15,018 bases of DNA from an uncultured Opitutales bacterium. GTDB taxonomy: Bacteria > Verrucomicrobiota > Verrucomicrobiia > Opitutales > Intestinicryptomonadaceae. The stretch's first letter is position 1. The number at the start of each line of letters is the position of its first letter. Under the pieces are notes generated by a model that made no database searches, was not told where the DNA came from, and saw only the letters and a list, made by a program, of their open reading frames with translations. A program made the position numbers and the translations under genes. The DNA lies in the NCBI GenBank assembly GCA_934613645.1, contig CAKTTC010000022.1, forward strand, positions 1 to 15,018. The letters run 5' to 3'. Of the stretch, positions 11,959 through 15,018 are shown in pieces.

Positions 11959-13158
11959 ATGAAAACAAAAGGCGACTTCGCATTCTCCAAGCAGGGAGGG
12001 CAACACCTCTACCGCGACCCGCGCACGGGAATCTTTCTTACAAGGTTCACCGTCCGCGGCCGCGCGTATAGGCTCTCCACCGGACAGCGCGACGCCCGCG
12101 CCGCGCAGGAAGCCGCCTATCAACGCTATTGCGACATCTTTTTCGGCAAAGCCGAGCCGCAAAAACAGCGCATTTTAACCACCGCGCCGACGTTCGCCGA
12201 ACTCACAAAAGTGTTTCTCGCGGAAATCGTCTCTTTCTCTGGGCAGCGCGTCTCGCAGGCAAGCGCGCGCGGCTACGTCAACACACTTGCGCGCGTCATC
12301 GCCGCAACGTTCGACCGCCCCGAAACCGTCCGCATCGACAAACTTTCGCCCGCCTTGCTCAAGGCATACCGCGCCGCCAGATACACCGCGCGCGGGCTAA
12401 ACATCGCAAAAGACAAAGACCTAATCCTAAACTATTCGCTGAATTCCGAACAGACAAACGCGCTTTCGGTATTTTCGAACGACGCCATTCGCCTTTACAA
12501 AACGCACGGCTGGAAAATGCCCGAAGGCGTGATGGAACTTAAAGACGCGTCGAAGCTCCCCGCCAAAAAGCCCGACTTCACGCCGATTGACGACGCCACC
12601 GACAAGCTGATGATACGCCTTGCCGCCGCCGCGCTCGACTCCGCCGCCGAACTGCCCGAAAGCGAAGCGCGGCTGATTCCCAGCCCCCAAACCGCCGTAA
12701 TTTACGAGCTCGCGCGGTTCTGCTCGCTAACGAATAAGGAAATCCAAAACGCCCGCTGGAATTGGATTGCACCCGAACACAACAGAATACGCATCGCGGG
12801 CAATTCAGAATTTTCCACCAAGCGCAACGCAAAAGACAGACAAATCCCCGTCTCGCCCGAGCGCGTCGCCCGCTGGATTGCCGCACTTCCGCACGCCGAC
12901 GACACCCAATACATCGTGTCCGCCGAAACCGAAACAAAACGCCTCGACGCCACCGCGCGCACCGCCAACGAATGGATAAAGCGGTTCATTCCCGACCGCA
13001 AAAAGGGGCTGCACGAACTGCGCAAGATGGCCACCAGCGACTTCCTGCGCGCCACCAACGGCGACGTCTACAAAGTAGCCGAAACCATCGGCGACGACCC
13101 GCGCACAATGCTCAAATACTACGCCAGCGTTCTGGATATGAACATTTCCGCCCTTTAA
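11959..13158 (+). CDS. Tyrosine recombinase/integrase-like protein with altered catalytic residues
   Basis: A 399-residue protein, the usual phage-integrase length. Residues 17-60 (HLYRDPRTGIFLTRFTVRG and following) resemble an arm-type DNA-binding beta-sheet domain. Residues 78-140 resemble the core-binding helical domain (TFAELTKVFLAEI, ARGYVNTLARVIA). The catalytic domain follows. Against XerD-type enzymes, Lys288 (TKRNAKDRQIPV), H352-E-L-R355 and Tyr388 (MLKYYAS) are in place. The first catalytic Arg of the TGLR-type motif is replaced by Thr258 (CSLTNKEIQNARW), and the His of the GH motif by Asp379 (GDDPRTM). The spacing of D379 to Y388 is the normal nine. It may be a divergent active family or a DNA-binding protein that no longer recombines. 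It has no ribosome site of its own and starts directly after the previous stop. It lies mid-operon, whereas integrases usually sit at the end of an element. Confidence 0.75.
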   Translation: MKTKGDFAFSKQGGQHLYRDPRTGIFLTRFTVRGRAYRLSTGQRDARAAQEAAYQRYCDIFFGKAEPQKQRILTTAPTFAELTKVFLAEIVSFSGQRVSQASARGYVNTLARVIAATFDRPETVRIDKLSPALLKAYRAARYTARGLNIAKDKDLILNYSLNSEQTNALSVFSNDAIRLYKTHGWKMPEGVMELKDASKLPAKKPDFTPIDDATDKLMIRLAAAALDSAAELPESEARLIPSPQTAVIYELARFCSLTNKEIQNARWNWIAPEHNRIRIAGNSEFSTKRNAKDRQIPVSPERVARWIAALPHADDTQYIVSAETETKRLDATARTANEWIKRFIPDRKKGLHELRKMATSDFLRATNGDVYKVAETIGDDPRTMLKYYASVLDMNISAL

Positions 13159-13184
13159 CCCAAAATATAACCAAAGGAATCACA

Positions 13185-13595
13185 ATGAACGAATACGAAA
13201 GACTGCGCGCCGAACTCCGCGGCGTGTTAGACCAAGTGGCAAACCTCACGGAGGAAAACGCAAAGCTCAAAACCGAAAACAAAGAGCTCACCGATTGCGT
13301 CCGCGCGTTAAAGGAACAGCTTGAAGACTTCGACAAAGGCGACGTTGCCGCGCTTGCCAAGCCCATCGAATGGCATTTCTGCGGCGGCGGAATTTGGAAA
13401 ACGGATTCAATCGGCGGTTTTATGAAATTTGTCATATCCGAATACGGCAGCCCGCCGCTCTTTGCCATCGAAACCGAAATCGAAGGCGAAAGAACCGTTA
13501 TCGAGCAGGGCTACACTGCGCGGGAAGACGCCGAAGCCGACGCCCAAAGATACGCCGAATCTATGGCTTATTTTCTCTGCGGAGGTGAGAAATGA
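13185..13595 (+). CDS. Coiled-coil early protein, unknown
   Basis: A 136-residue protein starting at the ATG at 13185, with AAAGGAAT 6 bases before it. The open frame reaches further upstream, but that part is a shadow of the recombinase-like gene. Residues 3-48 form a probable coiled coil (RLRAELRGVLDQVANLTEEN, continuing LKTENKEL). The rest is a small alpha/beta part with IEWHFCGGGIWKT and an acidic helix near the end (REDAEADAQRYAESMAYF). It begins 26 bases after the recombinase-like gene, and its stop overlaps the next start (ATGA). No family was recognised. Confidence 0.65.
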   Translation: MNEYERLRAELRGVLDQVANLTEENAKLKTENKELTDCVRALKEQLEDFDKGDVAALAKPIEWHFCGGGIWKTDSIGGFMKFVISEYGSPPLFAIETEIEGERTVIEQGYTAREDAEADAQRYAESMAYFLCGGEK

Positions 13596-14128
13596 ACTAC
13601 TTTTACTACAAAATCAAATCGCCCGACGTAATAGCATTGCTCGAAGGCAACCAGCAAAAACGCATCGAAGGCTTAAAGAAAGCCTTTGAATTTGCCGACA
13701 GATACGGCTTCGACGTCGGTTCGGCGAACGACGGCATTTACGCAAGCGTTGATATTTCCGTTGTCGGCGTGCCCGAAGAATTGAAAAAATATTTCAAGCG
13801 AATGCCGCGCGGGAATTACTGTCCGAAGAAAAACAGCAAAATTGCGCGCGGCTTCGGCGAACAAATAAAAGCCCTGAAAATCAAACTGGACAGCCCGTTT
13901 AAGCTCGTTGAAAAAGAAACGGGATTTACTGCGGACATCGTGTTTGATGTGGCTGCGCGTCGCGTGGGAACTCCCAAAGTCTTGCCCGCAGGCGACGCCT
14001 ATTTTTTGCAAATCCCGAGCCTTTCGGGCAAACCGCCGTTCGACTCGTGCGAAAACTACGAAGCCGTAAAAGAATGGCAAGTGCAAAAAGCTATTGATGA
14101 ACACTGCAACGGAAAGGAGGAGAAATGA
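13592..14128 (+). CDS. Unknown early-operon protein
   Basis: A 178-residue protein starting MNYFYYKIKSPDVIALLEGN. Its ATG overlaps the preceding TGA, with GGAGG at 13580-13584 as ribosome site. It has a helical Lys-rich first third (KRIEGLKKAFEFADRYGF), a middle with MPRGNYCPKKNSKIARGFGE, and an acidic C-terminus. There is no membrane helix or signal. Phage early proteins that begin with a Tyr/Phe-rich strand and a helical segment of this type are common, but I cannot place it. Coupled on both sides by 4-base overlaps. Confidence 0.65.
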   Translation: MNYFYYKIKSPDVIALLEGNQQKRIEGLKKAFEFADRYGFDVGSANDGIYASVDISVVGVPEELKKYFKRMPRGNYCPKKNSKIARGFGEQIKALKIKLDSPFKLVEKETGFTADIVFDVAARRVGTPKVLPAGDAYFLQIPSLSGKPPFDSCENYEAVKEWQVQKAIDEHCNGKEEK

Positions 14129-14640
14129 AGAAAGTTTTAAAACTAAGGATTGTGAAGTTTGATGCTGCGCTTGCAGCGCAACTGTTGAAGGCGGAGGGGT
14201 TCAATTGGCTTAACGATGACTCATTTCACATTAGCATCTATAACAACGGCGGTTTTGTATTGCGAAGGGAAAGAATTACAATCCCACTCAAAAAATACAA
14301 TACATTTAGCTCGCTTTCTTTTGAAGACAATGCCGAACGAGACAAATACCTTAAAAACGTTATCAAATGGATTTCGGAAGAGCAGTTTCCCACGACGGAC
14401 GGAAAACTGGAAGTGGGAAAAACGTGTTATATCTCCCCGTTTAAACAACGCCCGCACGGCAAGTGGCTAAAAGGAAAGTTGTTGGCCATTCTCCCTGCTC
14501 GCATAGAAGGCCGTTATATTATTGAGGATTCCGACCGCCCAGAGGGGTTTTCTCGCTGGGAATGCGCGCGCCCAATCAACCCTTGCATACAGCCGAAAAT
14601 CAAAAACGACATTTACACTTGGGAGATGGAGACAAAATAA
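14125..14640 (+). CDS. Unknown early-operon protein
   Basis: A 171-residue protein (MKKVLKLRIVKFDAALAAQL at the start). The ATG overlaps the previous stop, and AAAGGAGGAG precedes it, one of the best ribosome sites in the window. Residues 20-60 hold an F-N-W-L-N-D-D-S-F segment and alternating strands. The end is Trp/Tyr-containing (IYTWEMETK). Base use is a little more AT-rich than its neighbours. No domain was recognised. The strong ribosome site suggests it is made in quantity. Confidence 0.65.
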   Translation: MKKVLKLRIVKFDAALAAQLLKAEGFNWLNDDSFHISIYNNGGFVLRRERITIPLKKYNTFSSLSFEDNAERDKYLKNVIKWISEEQFPTTDGKLEVGKTCYISPFKQRPHGKWLKGKLLAILPARIEGRYIIEDSDRPEGFSRWECARPINPCIQPKIKNDIYTWEMETK

Positions 14641-14641
14641 T

Positions 14642-14833
14642 ATGGACAAAGCATACGATGTAATCGCTTTCCTTTGCTATCTGTCGGCAGGCGGAGCGGC
14701 GGTAAGAGAGCATACCGCGTTTACAATTCTTCTTCTTTTTACCGCAACGGCGGCGTTCCTGCACGCCCGACTAATCGAAATTTTAAAAAGATTGAACGAT
14801 GAGCAAGAGAGACCAGATAATAGAAAAGATTAA
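14642..14833 (+). CDS. Small membrane protein, unknown
   Basis: A 63-residue protein from the ATG at 14642, one base after the preceding TAA. The longer open frame from 14522 is a shadow of that preceding gene. Residues 5-22 (YDVIAFLCYLSAGGAAV) and 26-42 (FTILLLFTATAAFLHA) are hydrophobic, giving two probable membrane helices, with a charged C-terminal tail. The next gene starts inside its last 35 bases. It could be an early-expressed phage membrane protein such as an exclusion or inhibitor protein, but this is only inferred from size and topology. Confidence 0.55.
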   Translation: MDKAYDVIAFLCYLSAGGAAVREHTAFTILLLFTATAAFLHARLIEILKRLNDEQERPDNRKD

Positions 14834-15018
14834 AAAGCTTCTGCGCAGGGCGGCGGACAAAAACGGCAACGCCAACGAATGCAAACTTGCAATGATGATT
14901 GCCCAGCGGCTCATCGCCGAATATAAAATCGACAAGGGCGTGCTGGACGAATCCGACGGCAAGCCCAGCGTCGAACGCCGCTACTTTAAAATCACCCAGC
15001 GCGCGCAGGAAATTCCCT
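14799..15018 (+). CDS. DUF2786-type protein, partial (cut by right edge)
   Basis: The frame opens with ATG at 14799 and runs off the window after 73 codons. It begins MSKRDQIIEKIKKLLRRAAD, then KNGNANECKLAMMIAQRLIA and EYKID. This matches the N-terminal DUF2786 domain scheme: helix I-x-K-I-x-K-L-L, then A-x-x-x-N-x-x-E-x-x-x-A, then a helix ending in L-x-x-Y-x-I-D. DUF2786 proteins are frequent in phages and actinobacterial genomes; the N-terminal domain is often followed by a zinc-binding SprT-like or unknown C-terminal part. The gene overlaps the preceding one by 35 bases in another frame, unusually long for this operon. Confidence 0.75.
   Translation, partial: MSKRDQIIEKIKKLLRRAADKNGNANECKLAMMIAQRLIAEYKIDKGVLDESDGKPSVERRYFKITQRAQEIP

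Noticed and set aside
12762..13184. Upstream extension of the coiled-coil protein within the recombinase-like gene
   Set aside because: It is Arg/His-rich shadow coding; the ATG at 13185 has AAAGGAAT at good spacing.

Overview
The window looks like part of an integrated tailed-phage genome (prophage), or of a capsid-encoding satellite, in a Gram-negative bacterium. The phage reading rests on three things. There is a scaffold and major-capsid block with small head-completion-type genes. A repressor-type helix-turn-helix gene stands at the junction of two opposed gene blocks. A tyrosine-recombinase-type gene lies in the early operon. The Gram-negative reading is weaker and rests on Sec signal peptides without lipoboxes and on AGGAGG-type ribosome binding sites. 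The recombinase has a look I associate with Verrucomicrobiota-type integrases, but that is an impression and no genus can be given.

Left block (1-7342, all minus strand). This is one tightly packed late operon, read right to left: scaffold-like protein, major capsid protein, a decoration-type protein, two small genes, a connector-type protein and two more small proteins. Then come four consecutive proteins with Sec signal peptides, a one-TM holin-sized protein, and a partial small protein that runs off the left edge. The exported proteins are odd in this position. Two of them are tandem paralogues, and a third carries a tail-fibre-like GDGL/YNGSAA motif. No terminase or portal gene is visible, and none lies between the scaffold gene and the repressor.

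Control region (7343-8559). It holds no convincing gene. On the minus strand it has a promoter (TTGACA, 16 bp, AATAAT), then about 90 nt downstream a perfect 10-bp hairpin followed by six Ts, and only then the late operon. This is the layout of a late promoter with a leader terminator that needs antitermination, as at lambda pR'/tR'. The right part carries repeated ATTTAGA motifs next to the repressor gene.

Middle (8560-10822). In order: a repressor-like gene with its own terminator; a HigBA toxin-antitoxin module with a promoter, a palindromic operator and its own terminator; and a lone AT-rich membrane-protein gene on the minus strand, which looks like an acquired accessory gene.

Right block (10823-15018, plus strand). 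A co-directional early-type operon: a DUF6876-type protein, two unknown small proteins, the recombinase-like protein (two of six usual catalytic residues replaced), four unknown proteins joined by start/stop overlaps, and a partial DUF2786-type protein cut by the right edge. All family names come from reading the proteins by eye; no search was run.
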